From NCBI GenBank assembly GCA_028564705.1, contig JAPXFQ010000398.1:1984001-2048000 (forward strand): a stretch of 64,000 nucleotides of DNA, written 5' to 3'. This document shows positions 14,008 through 26,904 of this stretch, in pieces. The position numbers and the translations under genes were made by a program. Each line of letters begins with the position of its first letter. The first letter of the stretch is position 1. Under the pieces are notes generated by a model, which was given only the letters and a program-made list of their open reading frames with translations, was not told where the DNA came from and made no database searches. Origin of the DNA: Apricaphanius iberus. Lineage: Eukaryota > Chordata > Actinopteri > Cyprinodontiformes > Aphaniidae.

Positions 14008-14548
14008 AATGGCAGAAGGGGATTTTGAAGATGTGTTGCGAGAATCGGATGCTCGCGGCTACCTATACGAGCCGCAGTACACCGGTGAACAGTTGCGGAT
14101 GAACCACACATGGATAGGGGGGGGGGGTCCTAGAAACCTACTTCAGGATCCAGAAGATCAACTGGAAACGCCAGCCAAAACCCGCAGGGACAAACGGACG
14201 GCTTAGTGTAAAGTTATTTTGTTTGTATTTCTTTTTGTTACCAAGACGTCATGTTCTGAGTTTGTACACCCGGCATTATCATAGCGTTCTTCCCACGAAG
14301 TCAGCTGAGCTATTGTTGTTATATTTATATCTACTCTAGAATACTGTAGGTGGAAATAGTTTGCATTGCTAACGTTTAGCTTACTGTTTTGCAGACAATA
14401 CCGTCTAACAGCCTACCGTCACTTTATGGAGTTGGTCCTGCAAGGCGAGTGACTTGGCAAAGGCTGTCATCTAGTTTTGCCTACCTGCGTTGTTTTGGAC
14501 ATCAGACGAAGATACCCTGGTCCTGACGGTCAATACTGTGGATATCAG
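14008..14548 (+). pseudogene. P2X7-like C-terminal-type protein, two-exon remnant
   Basis: The first part (open frame ending at 14206) holds DARGYLYEPQYTGEQL. The second part (14393-14548) holds RQYRLTAYRHF, CVVLDIRRRYPGPDGQY and one TGA stop. Between them is a stretch with a poly-G run and no frame. The order matches the acidic head and the cysteine-rich tail of the fish family, with the middle missing. Not expected to make protein. Confidence 0.55.
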
Positions 14549-15021
14549 GAAACTGCCAAAGCTATTTTAGAGCTTTGAGTGTTAACATTTTTATTTTATT
14601 TACTGTTTAAATAAACATTATAAATCACATTTGTTGTGTTTGTTATAAACCTTTAGTGTTACTATTTTAGAGTATATGTTTACCTAAAGAATGTTACAGC
14701 TAGAGAAATTGTGATTTCATTTGGAGGAAAAAAAATCATATGCAGAGCTGCTAAGCTACTCTTGTTTACATCATCTTTTTAATGAGAAAGTCTAAATTGT
14801 GTAATATATATTATGCTCACTTTTTTATCCAAAATAAATTCTAAAGAACTGAAATAAGCCAGGTAGTCAGTAGTACAGTAAGTAATTACTGCAAAATCAG
14901 TTACGGTAAACATTCAGCCTTCCTCCACAAGTCTATAATGTACAACTTTAGCATCATTTCGATAGAAATGTATCAACTAACTAGCGATTTATAGAGTCAA
15001 GATCAATGTAAAAAAGCAAGC

Positions 15022-15061
15022 CTTCTTCTTCTTCTTCTTCTTCTTCTTCTTCTTCTTCTTT
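15022..15061. repeat. (CTT)n microsatellite
   Basis: About 13 CTT units, immediately before the SINE tail, inside the TTAA-flanked element. Confidence 0.97.
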
Positions 15062-15167
15062 GTGTGAATGTGTGCGTTAATGGTTGGATGACTGAATGTA
15101 GTGTAAAGCGCTTTGGGGTCTGTAGGGACTGAGTAAAGCGCTATACAAATGCAGGCCATTTACCATT
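15062..15167 (+). mobile_element. SINE 3' tail fragment
   Basis: GTAAAGCGCTTTGGGGTC and AAAGCGCTATACAAATG, ending GGCCATTTACC, match the tail of the SINE at 2398. The tRNA head is missing. Confidence 0.75.
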
Positions 15168-18100
15168 TTAGTGTTTAACCACGTTGCAAACTACTTAGCG
15201 CATTAGCCTACCCCCACTCTCCTGTGAAAGCAAGCCTGTAGGCGTGGTTTGTGAGTGGCCTCAGGGCAGCAAAGCAAGTGCATTCTGAGAGTTGTTGTAT
15301 TTCAGCCACATGAGTAAAAAATACATTTTCTGGCTTTTCTCAGTCTACAATGCTCCAAATTCAAAAACAATTCAGATTTCTACTACATATCTAACCCACT
15401 TTAAATACAAATTTCATCTTTCCAGGGGTGAAGTGTTCCTTTAACTTTCCCTACTTAGTCCTCAGGATGTAAGCCACCTCAAACAGTCACCCATCAATCA
15501 CCCCTTTAAGTTACAGTATGAGTCCTTCATACTCTATATTTTCCTACTTGTCTTAATCAATTGATTTCTCTCACACCCAGACTCATAGACTCATACTCAG
15601 TCATTTCAATCACTTTTTGTCTGTTCTCTCCTCAAATTGTGTTGCTGACTTGGATCTGCTTTGTTGAGCTGCAGGCAGTAGCTTAGGTCTTGGACAAAGG
15701 AATCTAATCCAGTCTTTTACAAAGCTCCCATACAGGATGTGACAGATTTCAATTTACACCTTTAATTGACTCCAGTGCTGCAGAATGGGACTTGCATGTA
15801 AATCTGCTGTCACAAAGTGGACCATTAAGTATGTGTTCTGGAAATCTTCTGTTATCTTTATCTTTCCCTGTTAATTCAACATCATTTTATTTCATTTCCT
15901 GTCCTTGATTCTCTGTTGATTTTTTATCCGAATTCCATTCCTGTCACAATATGTACAGGAAAAAGAAATAATAGGATGAACAGAAACGATGGATATATGA
16001 GCAGATAGTATGACAAGAAACTAAAGAAACAAGTGGAGATGAGGTTTGAAGGAAGTTAAAAAACTGCGAGAAAAATGATATTAAATCATCTACCATTACT
16101 GCTTCAAATAATTAATTTAAAGCACATTCTTGTTGTACATTTTTCCTCTCCAAACTGTCGTCTTTGTCTTTACCTATTCTGTGGGTGGAAGTGCTTTGCT
16201 TAAATGCAGTTCCTGAGATAATCAATCATTTGCTCTGAATTGCTAAACAGCCCCAAAGGACTTGTTTTTCCTTTGTACCCATGCATAAGTTTGTTCAGTT
16301 TGTATTTATGTGTACAAAGGTGAGCATGAAAAGCAATGAGCTGGTATCCCGGAGGAAAACAGAGAAACTGTGGTCGATACAAGCTACTGAACAGCAATCA
16401 GAGGTATGGATTCCTCAGTCATGTGTGCTTGTGTGTGCGACTCTGGGAAATATGAGAATATAGAGCAGTAAAAGTTTAGTTGAATTGTACTCACTTTCGT
16501 AAACTTTATTTGCCTTAACTTCTGTGATAAATAACAATGTTATAGTGTCTACCTTTTGATTTAGTGTTAGACTACCAGTGAGCCAAAGTAGTATCCTCCG
16601 GCACACTTCAACTTTTTGGATAAAGACGAAAAGAGTATGTCCTCAAACTAGTTTATACATGTCACATTGTTTTGGTTAAATGACTGGAGCAGAGACAATC
16701 GGGACTAGATCCTGAGTACCAGAGGTGAGTAACTTGACATTTTGTATGTTTCCCAAACATTTCTTGGCATCCATTCCAAGGTCCTTTTCTGCTATCAGTG
16801 GACCTGAAGAATCACTCGGATTATTTGATACATTAGAATACATACAAACAACAATATTTCTATTTTCTAAATGCCAGAATAATTTTCTATTACTCTCTTT
16901 AAATGGTGACGTGTGTGTGTATATACAGTAAAATTGCAATGCTTATTAACAACTTAGCATGTCATCATGGCTCTCTAAAGGTGTTGGACAAGTTCATTTA
17001 CAAGAATGGAGATAACTGAAGGCACACCTGTGGATGTATTTTAAGGTGCACAGCAAATGCTCTGCTTTCTTGTGTGATAAAAAATTATATGCAAGCATAA
17101 ACACTGAGTTGGTATCCAGTCTACATACTGTATGATGGATATTCCTTTTCTGTGTTTTAAGACACGTTTCCACTGAACTTCATTGTAATTTAATCTGTTG
17201 GCCCGCTCTTCTCAGCTTTCATGTCTCCATACTCAACAAGCCCTTTAATGAATCGGATAAAGACATCCACAAATGACAACTGTTTCAGCAGTGGCTAGCA
17301 TCACTGATTCCATCCACAAAGGGCACCCAGAGCAGCAGAAAAAACAAGACACTGAGATGGAAAAAGCAGGGCTTGTTGCTGCATTTCTGTTTGTTGTATG
17401 TTGTTGTAATAAACTGCTTTGCCAGCAACTCTTATTTTTACAAAGCCAGTTGTTTGGTGACATCTTCTCCGTTTCTTCTGAATCACAACCAGTCAGTACG
17501 ACTTAACCACAGCTCCCGTTGAGGAACTCAATCGGGCCATTCTGAGAAAATACCCCAATACAGGAACTCTGTTGGTTCCTGAAAAAGCCCCAATCTTGGC
17601 CTGAAAACGCCTAGAAAGGTTGGTGTATGGCTGTGAAAGGTGCAAAAGTGTCATAGTTCAAAGTGAAACAAGTAATAGACTGACATGGGCTGAAAGATCA
17701 ATACAAGAGTAATAAGCAATTACTTGAAAAGAAACCAATCCAGACCACAGTTTGCAATTTTACACAGGATGAAAGATCTCTATTCCTACAGATTCCTACA
17801 TATCCTATTGTTGTGCAAGAATATGTTTGGTTTGGATATGAATAACTATAAAATAATTATTCGGGATATTATTAATAAAATTACTAATTTTGGTTCTAGT
17901 TACAAAGTTAGGGGCACCACCATGGTTGTCCAGGAAATAATAATAGACAAATAGTTCTGTCTCTGTTAATATTTAGGACTACCTGCCTGATAAAGCTGTG
18001 GTAATAAAACAAGAGTATGAATAACAACAAACAATGACATTCCAAAGAACAAGAGCTTATTAACTAAAGGAATTTGACCTTTCAGGTAAAATACTTTAAT

Positions 18101-18251
18101 CAACTAACTCACTAAGCTTATAAATTACATAATGAAACTACTCAGTATTAGAATAATTAATAATAAACTCCAAAAATAAAACATTAAAATGTACCAGTAT
18201 GCATAGAAGTAAAGACATTTACCACAAAAATTGATAGTGATGTAACAGTCC

Positions 18252-19478
18252 AATATGAACAGTGTTGGGAGTAACGGCGTTTAAGTATGACGGCTTTACT
18301 AAAGGCGTTCATTTTTAGGTAACGAATTAATCTAATTAATTACTTTTCACACCGTTACAATTCCGTTACTGTTACTGGGGATGTACAGTGGCGCATTACT
18401 AAAACACGATGCAGCTAATAAAGCAGCTGCATCATCGCTCGCTCCTGAAGGTGGTGGGTTTGGTTTTCAATTAATCTCAATACATACAGAATACAGAAAA
18501 TACCTGTGTGATCTACCAACAAAGTAACCCCAAAATAATAATAAATTGTTGCTCAGCATCTGAGGAACATGACACACCGATATTTCTTATTAATATTGTG
18601 ATGTGAGGGTGAAGATTGACCTGGAGAACTGATTCAGCACAGGTGACTGCAATTATGGTGTCACTCTGAATAAAGCAGGTGGGATTGGTGGAAAGGAGAG
18701 AGAGCACATGTCTGAAAAAACAACACTCTGTGCTGAATCAGTTCTCCAGGTCGATCTCCACCCCTCTGATCGCAATATGTTACTGTAAAATAGGCTATGT
18801 GATATTTTCTTTCCTTATAGCTGCCAGTTCATGTGACCGCAGGTGACACCAAATCAGTCTTAAAATGTTTAAAGAACCAGACACAGCACTTTATCTGTCA
18901 TTTGATTGCATATACTATTTAATATTAATAATTGTACTGTAATATTTCATGTTTTCCTTTAATAGCTTCCAGGTCATGTGACCAAGTGATACAAAATCAA
19001 TCTCAATATTTCCTGTTACAACCAGTTGGATATTACAACCAGTTGGATAGTGCTCTGTTTACTGTCCAATTACAGATATAGATTTGCACAACTTAATGGG
19101 CAGATTTTTCTCGTTTCATTTTACCCACAGCTGCATGTATTAGTTTTGCACTTTAATGAAATTGTGTGATTATGTATCTCCAATATTTACTTTTTGTATA
19201 TTTTTATTTTTATGCATATAGCTTCAATCGTATTAAGTCATGTTAAAATATTAAATGTTCTAAATGGTGTTTTATTATTCGTCATTCAGTTATAAAAACG
19301 TTTCCCCTTATCAATATCATAGAACGTAACTGTGTTACACAGTTAGTTTGTTGAGTAACTAATTACTTTTAAAGTGTAGTAACTGAGTTACTAATATAAT
19401 TACTTTTTGGAAAAAAGTAATCTGTAACTATAACTGAATACTTTTTTTTAATCTAAGATGCCCAACACTGAATATGAA
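18252..19478. mobile_element. Non-autonomous hAT transposon with target duplication
   Basis: The element runs 18260-19470 (1211 bp), starting CAGTGTTGGGAGTAACG and ending CCCAACACTG. It is flanked by a perfect 8-bp direct repeat AATATGAA (18252-18259 and 19471-19478), the hallmark of hAT insertion. No transposase frame is present. Inside is an inverted repeat (18605-18642 with 18728-18766) and two similar blocks around TCATGTGACC (about 18830 and 18972). It depends on a transposase from elsewhere. Confidence 0.92.
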
Positions 19479-20083
19479 TATGTATGCTTAAAGGCCAGAG
19501 CTTGTATTGATGAGCTTGAAATTGAGACTAAATTATATTTAAACTAATTGTGATTAGTTTAAGACAATTAAGCCCAGTTTGGTTTGTGTTCAAACAATCA
19601 ATTCAAAAGCAAAGCAAGGGTGAAGACAAAACATTATTTGGAGGAATTATTCATTAATTTTAATTATTTTAATTAATTTAATTATTCATTAAATAATTAG
19701 CTGTATTAAAATTAATAACCTCTTTGTAAAATTGATGTTATTTTATGTCACTGTCACTGCAGTAATGGATCTAATTTTAGTATTTTGGCATTAAAGGCTG
19801 GGTATTTGGTTTAAAGGCTGCAGCTGTGGTTAGCTGATTCACAGCAGTAGCTGTGTGGGGTGCTGGCAGTGGTCGCAGCTAGCAGCAAGGCCTGGTGGGT
19901 GTGTGGCTAGTCTTTTATTAGACTGTTTTCCACTTAGGAAGCTCCAAACCTCACCAGTGAAGTCAGAGTGTATGGACTGATTTCCCCTGATATGCCTCTA
20001 GGGTAGGCTTACAGGTAAAAGAAAGAAATTGGGTATTTTAAGTATATAATAACCCTAATCATATCGCTACATTGGTTACAAAA

Positions 20084-20365
20084 TGGAGCGACTGTGGCTC
20101 AGGGGCTCAGAGTTTACCTTGTAAATGGAGGGTTGAGCCCCAGATCCATCTGTCTCAGTCATTGTATGTTTGGGCAAGACACTTCACTTCACCAGAAGGG
20201 CCGATGGCACAATGTGGCAGCCTCACTTCTGTCAGTCTACCCCTGGGCAGCTGTGGCTGCAATCGTAGCTAGCTTCCACCAGTGTGTGAATGTAAGAGTG
20301 AATGAATAATTGAATTTGTAAAGCATCTCTGAGTGTCCAAAAATATATAAGTTTGATGCACTATC
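20084..20365 (+). mobile_element. Diverged tRNA-derived SINE
   Basis: Same family as 2398: GCGACTGTGGCTCAGGGG head, GGGCAAGACACTTCACTTC, GTGTGAATGTAAGAGTGAATG and a decayed tail TAAAGCATCTCTGAGTG. The B box is degraded. Confidence 0.8.
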
Positions 20366-22039
20366 ATTATTAAAATGACTTAAGGAAAACAAAGTCAGTG
20401 TTTTGAGGTAGGAATAACAAAGCCCAGATCTCAGTCCCATTGAAAATTTGTGGGCAAAGCAGAAAAAGGTGTGTCCACGTTTTATGAATCAAACTCCTAA
20501 TTTGAGAAGAAAGTAATGTTCAAGCTCAATCTGTGACAGCAAGGAACTAGTCAGGCTCAAGCGTTTAAAACCTGTAAAAAAAAAAAAAAAATACTAGACA
20601 CCAGTGTCACTGTTATTATCGTCCACATTAACATGGATCGAGTAGATGCTCACCAAAAAAGAAGCCACGGTAAAGAGAAAGGGCCTCGGTTAGACAAGAA
20701 AAATTTTGACATATTTGGCAAATATGACACAAAGAATATTCTAAGGTAAGGTGAGACATTTCTTCTTTTTTTTAACTGTACCGACTGTGAAGTAGGTACA
20801 GAGGTGGACGTGTCATGATGTGGGGGCTGTTATCACTAATGCATTGCAGAAAGAGGAGGTGAATGATCAAATTATAAGTAATTTGGATCAACTTGAAAGT
20901 TTTCATATTGCTACCTGGTTTTACAATTAGTAATGGAGAACATTTAGCTTGTGTAATGGCTCTAACTTAAACCCAAGACCTGAAAAACAGCAACAAAATG
21001 TTAAGCGAGTTTGTACCAAATAATAAAAGGGTGTGTAGCTTCATATTTGTGCCTGTGTGTCTCATTTTGAAATGGTACAAAGTACTAAAACATCTTAAAA
21101 AAGTCAATAACCGTTCAAATAAGTATGTAACAGCTAGAAAGTATATGAATATTATAATATATAATTCATGCCCATGACGAATTTGCTTGAACACCAGCGC
21201 TGTATTATTGGCACTGATGGGAACAGAAATATAACAGTCTGTATATTGTTATAAGTTAATGATGCCTCGTATTTACTATTATGATGACACATCAGACAAC
21301 TGGATATGTTTTATGCTTTTTGTGGATTCAAGTAGCATTGTATGTGAGAGGGGTTGGGGTTGCAGAGATACAAGCAATAAAATTAATGTTTAAGTGCCTC
21401 CAAGGAGCGACTTGTAAAACTACATCAAATGCAAATTGTATATAATATCTGCTCCCAAGTACAGCCACTAAAGGCTTGCCTAATATGAGACGTGTGAATG
21501 TCTGATAAAGATAAGACACTTTGAGCTTGGAGTGTGGAGCAAGAAGTCATGATGCATAAACAGCGAGACCTAGAGTTGTAGTGGTCTTGATCTTAGGTGA
21601 TCTGTTTTTTTTTTCTTCTTTTCGAAAGTACTAATTGACCAAATTAAATAGTAATTTGCTGACAAAAACGGAAATAATTGTGTTTTTCTAAGAGATTTTC
21701 AGAAATTACTTGAGGCCATTTCTTTTGGTAAATATTAGTCTCTAGCTGTAGAGACAAAGGCCAGTTTGATCACAACAATTGATCATTTTACAGGAGTTAT
21801 TTTTATTGTTTACTAAGTTAGAGACCTTAATTCACAACAGGTGTCACTTAAAAAGGTTATACTGTGATTGCTAAAGAGTCCTTATAGCTAAAAGAGTTGC
21901 AGGTCAGTAGATATATTATAAGAAACGTATGATTACACTAAATATCTGAGGGTGTTACAGTCTGTAATCTATAGTGCAATTGATCACATCTTTGGAGTAT
22001 GGGTATTACTTTTGATGCACCCACTTTCTAGTACATGTA

Positions 22040-23313
22040 CAGCGAGGCACAAAGTAATTGGCAGCCACCAGTTGTGCAAGTTATCCAACTTAAAAAGATG
22101 AAAGAAGTCTGTAATTTGTAATCATAGGTAACCTTCAACTCTGACAGAATGTAAAAATAATCCAGAAATCACACTATGTGATTTTTTAAGAAGTAATTTG
22201 TATAATTTAGCAACTACAAAAAACATGAATTCTGGCCTTCACAGACCTTTTACTTTTTCTTTAAGAAGTTTTTTTATTCTCCACTCATTAGCTGTATATA
22301 TATTTGAACTTGTTATCTTTTTAAAGACACCTGTCCACATCTTCAAACAGTCAGACTCCAACCTCTACTATAGCCAAGACCAGAGACCTGTCAGAGAACA
22401 GAGATGCTCAGTGTGAGGGATGGCTGAGAAGTCACGACGCAATCTCCTGTGGTTCCCTAATTCCTAAATTAAACATTGTATTGTAATAACTCTTCTTGTA
22501 AAGTGCCTTGAGATGACATCTGTTGTGAAATGGCGCTATATAAATAAACTGAATTGAATTGAAAATGACAAGATTGCACAACTGCACCAGACTGAGATGA
22601 ACCAACCTACAATATAAAAACAGCTTGGTGAAAAAGGATAAACTGTTTGAGTAATTATTAGAAAATGGATCACTGACAATCTCCCTCGACCTCGTATTCC
22701 ATGCAAGATTTCACCTAGTGAGGTACAAATGATCTTGGGAACAGTGAGGAAACATCCCAGAGCTACAATGAAGGACTTGGTCAATGGCCCGAAAATAGCT
22801 GAGATCACAGTTACTATTAGTTACTGTTATTAACACACAACATCGTCATGGATTAAAACTTTGCAGCACTCAAAAAGTTCCCCTGCTTTAGCCAGCACAT
22901 GTTCAGGCTTTACTGAAGTTTGCCAGAAACCATCAGGATGATCCAGAGGAGAATTTCATTGGTATAAACGCCACTTGCCATGTTTGAAAGGGGAAGAAAC
23001 TGAGTTGCAAACCAAGAACACCATACCCAGTTTGAAGTGAAGCATGGGAGTGAAAATATTATTATTTGGGGGTTCTTTTCTTTAAAAGGTCCAGTAAAAC
23101 TAATCCATATTACGGAAATGATGAATGGGGCAGTATATCGTGAGATATAGTTTAAACATGGCTGGATCTTTCAGCATATCATTAATCCTGGATTTTTTTA
23201 TTTTTACATTCTATCACTCACACTAGAAGTATACCTATGATGTAAATTACTGACCTGTTTTGCATTTTCAAGTGGGGCAACTTGATCATTTGATAGCTGT
23301 CAAATACTTTTAT
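22040..23313 (+). mobile_element. Degenerate Tc1/mariner element with nested insertion
   Basis: The left end after TA reads CAGCGAGGCACAAAGTAATTG then GCAGCCACCAGTTGTGCAAG. The right end (23210-23313) is its inverted, diverged copy (ATACCTATGATGTAAATTAC, TTTGATAGCTGTCAAATAC). Between them are decayed transposase pieces: ATTATTAGAAAATGG, AATGAATGGGGCAGTATATC, GGATCTTTCAGCATATCA. The frame is full of stops. A short element (about 22412-22561) interrupts it. Confidence 0.8.
22412..22561 (+). mobile_element. Short nested retroelement ending in AATTG repeats
   Basis: Ends GGCGCTATATAAATAAACTG then AATTGAATTG, a common fish retroelement 3' end; a second copy of this tail is at 44960-45028. It interrupts the Tc1 sequence after CAGAGAACAGAGATG. 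Confidence 0.65.
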
Positions 23314-24280
23314 AGGTCACTTTTGGACTGAAAACATTTTTTTTCTATTCAAAGATCAACTTACTCTTAGGGAATACAGCTTCATTGTTCTAAGAGTTTC
23401 AGTAAGAGGTCAGATAGTTGTTTGCCAAATTAATCACAAACATGTCAAACTGTCAATTTCACTTTTAGTTTCACTGGCATACTGAGGTAAATACATTTCC
23501 CCCATGCAATTAGGGTGAGGTGTAGTGCCCAGGTAGCAAAGTGTTTGACATGTCCAAAAAAAGGGGTGACAGCCTGGTTTATGTGGTGAATAAATTGTAT
23601 GTTACATGATTATTATTTCTTTTTTTTTTTTAAGTAATAATTTTCCAATTACATGTTCTACGACAACACTAAAACAAATAGGATAGATAAATGGATGGGA
23701 TTGGAAAGCTAGTTCCATAAAAGAAAACATCCGGTCACACCACCTAAGGTTGCCTACAATCCTTAAAGGGATTTATTTTTTTATTTTTTTATGAAGTCAT
23801 GTGAAGTTACTATCAGTAAGAATCCAATCACCTGCTGTACAAAGATGCATTTCAATATTGTTGACATTTTTTTTGATTTTCCTCTCTCTTACAGATATTC
23901 TTGTTTTGCAGTACAGTTTAATAGGTTATTGTTGTGAAGGGGTTTAGAGATTATTTATAGTGATCCAACTTTTAAATTCCAAAAAACTGGCAGGTTAGTA
24001 GGGGTTTGAAACTTTTACAGCATATGAAATGTTTAATTTAACTGCTTGCACTAAATGCATACAGCTTTCCTTCCAACAAAACGTCCTCTGTAAGTTAGCC
24101 TTGTGATTATCACAAATAATTTTAAAGAGGCTGTGAACTTTAAGAATAAAAGATTGTTGATTAAATGCCTTTTTATGCATTTGAAATGTGAGGAACATTT
24201 CTGGAAAAAAAATTTGTATTGCACCGCAACCTCCAAATAACTACAATGATTAGAGACCACAGTGTGGTGGAAGCGCCTCA

Positions 24281-24388
<108 letters not shown>

Positions 24389-24560
24389 CTAAGAGAGAAT
24401 GAGAAAGAGAGACAGAAATAAACGCAAAGAAGTGTCTGTTTTCCACACCCGTAGAAGTGCCAATACGTGTCTTTCTTCTTGAATCATTCCATTGTTGCTT
24501 CAGCAAGTCCAGGAAAGCTTATAACACAAAGAAAGCTCAATAACACTAAGGAATCCATTG

Positions 24561-24625
24561 GGAGAGGAGAGGAGAGGAGAGGAGAGGAGAGGAGAGGAGA
24601 GGAGAGGAGAGGAGAGGAGAGGAGA
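24561..24625. repeat. (GGAGA)n pentanucleotide array
   Basis: Thirteen perfect GGAGA units on the plus strand. In the trpm3 transcript it reads as (TCTCC)n, about 170 nt upstream of the exon D acceptor. Confidence 0.98.
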
Positions 24626-26904
24626 ATTTATTGGAAGTACTGCACAATACACTGCATTCTTGTACTGGCTCTTCCCTCCACTGCAGAAGACATCACAAAG
24701 CTGAAATCTAGTCAATTCAACGAGAGAAGGGCACGAGTGGATTTGAGATGAAGAAATCTGAGGAAGTGAAAGAAAAAGATGAAAATAGGAGATCAAATCA
24801 ATGGAAACTCCATCTGTAAATTCTTCTGTTTTCATTGGGGTTGTGTTTCTGTGCTTATTTTTGGAAAATATTTTCCTCTTCATGTGCTATTAAGATTCAT
24901 TTAGCTGTATAATCCAATGATGCAAAAAATAACAGAAAAAGTCAACTGCAAAGACGGTGCTCAGCTTTTCAGGATTTTTAAATTCTTATTTGCTCATGTG
25001 GTGCTGAGCTGCAATGCAAATGCAGGTGCATGCATGCGTTTGTGGGCACATGCTCCTATGTATGTATGTGTGAAAGGCACCTTGGGGGAGCTTTGTATGG
25101 AAGAATATGTGTGTTCTGAATACCTAATGAGCTATTTCTCTAATCCCTACATCCATCCATCTCCTCCCACCTCCATGCCTGCAGCCCCACCCCCTTCCCT
25201 GAATGCCTTCATTTTGTGGAGCTTCAGGAATCTGCAGGCTCTGCATCTGCAATTGTAGCTTCTCTTTGGGAGGTGTTGCAGTGTTGTGGGTTAACTTCTA
25301 TTTTCACTAAATATTTCTGAGTATTGTTATACTGCATGAACACACAAACCACCAGTTGTTTTATTCATATTTTGTAAGCCATCTGTAAGTGACATTTTGT
25401 TTTGTTTTTTCTAAAGGGGAAAGAGCAGAAAAAACACATGTAACAACATTGTTGCTCAATGAAAGTACTCTGTTAGAATACAACTGTGTTTGGATAATTG
25501 TACCATGAGAAGAGTCCGGAGAAGTGATTTGCTTACAGGCTGCAAATCTTACTTTTAGGCATTTTAGGCAAGATTAAGTGATGTTTAAAATACATATACT
25601 GGAAAAAAAAAAACACAAAACAAAACAATTGCCCGCTTAAAGATTTTAGCACTGTTTTTAACCAGAGTAAACACAAAATTCTTTAACAAATAATAATTAT
25701 GTGATAAAAGCTCTCCACACCACTCTAACCCTCCTGTAACTAACTTTGTTTTTGTTGAATCATGGACACTGACTGTAACCGAGGAAAGTAGGAGATGCAG
25801 AGCTCCTACTTAGATGTTGATCTGGATTTTCGTGTGAAAGTCACTGTTCTGTTTTTTGTTTTTTTTCTCATTTGTGGACGATGAAGCCTGATTGAGATGG
25901 AAAAAAAATGGTTCTGATCCGTGCTTGCATTTCTTTGGAAGGAGGCATGATGTGATGTTTTTTGATATCATTTTCCAAACTCCATGTTCTCAGAAAGGTA
26001 CTATTTAAATCATTGAATCTACAGTTAAAGTAATAATCAGGCAAGGTGTGGATGGTGAAATTGAACCAAAACAATGTGGTTACTCACTGTTAATTAATGA
26101 TTTAACTGGAATAACACTATTACTTTTCATATTGGGCAAGGGTGGTTTTTAGTAACTATTTTATCACCAATGAATAAAATCATTTAAAAGCAGCCGATGT
26201 TTGAAATATTTGATGATTTGAAACATATAAGTGTGAAAAAATAGACCCAAAAAAAAATCTGTGGTTCTAATAGGGTAGATATATGCCTGTAAAAACAAAG
26301 GTGTCCTTTGCTGCTGCTTTTCCTGTTCAATGAAAACATGAGCCATAAGTATTTTGCAACAATTATTGCTTTTTCGCCATAATCAGATGTACAAATATTC
26401 TTCAGACTAAACCCCAATTCTTTTCCCTTTCTTAAATTGAATCCAAAAAGTAAAAAAAAAAATGGGGATATGCAGGATAGACGGTAAAGACAGGTTCCAC
26501 CCACTCTTGATGACCAGACCTTCTTTAAGAAAAACTGATATTCATATTGAAAATGTTCAAATTTAGGATTTGCACAGCAGGTAGAAAAAAACAGAACACC
26601 TCCAGCCCTGATAGAGACTACATCCTTGTAGCTGTTTGATGCTGTTTGTGAGGTCAACAAAGATGAGTATAAAATCCTCTTTAGAACGCTAGATTTTGTC
26701 TCTTTTATCTTTGCTGACAGTGACTTTTAAAGGTTAAACCATGTGCATATACAATTGTGATAATCTTTTGAGATCAGGGGACACATAAAAAGAAAGTCTT
26801 AGATGGGCATGGCTGCTTGTGTACTCTTAATTTCTGTATTTCTCTTCTTAAACAAACTCTTCTGGCTATTTCACCATCATTTCCTGTTGTTGTTATGACA
26901 GCAG

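Larger units (their letters stand above)
13667..15440. mobile_element. TTAA-flanked DNA transposon with P2X7-like accessory gene remnant
   Basis: Flanked by TTAA on both sides (13663-13666 and 15441-15444). Ends are AGGGATACTTCAGC and, inverted, AGGAACACTTCACC. Inside are two pieces of a gene: one translating to AEGDFEDVLRESDARGYLYE (from about 14008), the other (14393 on) to RQYRLTAYRHFMEL and RRYPGPDGQYCGY after an acceptor-like ttttgcag, with one in-frame stop. Such pieces occur in proteins annotated 'P2X purinoceptor 7-like' in fish and travel with TTAA-type elements of the Kolobok kind; that assignment is from memory. No transposase is seen. Confidence 0.68.

Noticed and set aside
13964..14206. 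Open frame with DARGYLYEPQYT as a host gene
   Set aside because: It lies between transposon ends flanked by TTAA and its second half has a stop and a missing middle; treated as a transposon-borne remnant.
24500..24883. 127-codon frame on the minus strand
   Set aside because: Much of it is the translated pentanucleotide array (repeating Leu-Ser-Ser-Pro), so it is low complexity.
26184..26660. 158-codon open frame on the minus strand
   Set aside because: Phe/Ser-rich chance frame in AT-rich intron; no family, no splice sites fitting trpm3.
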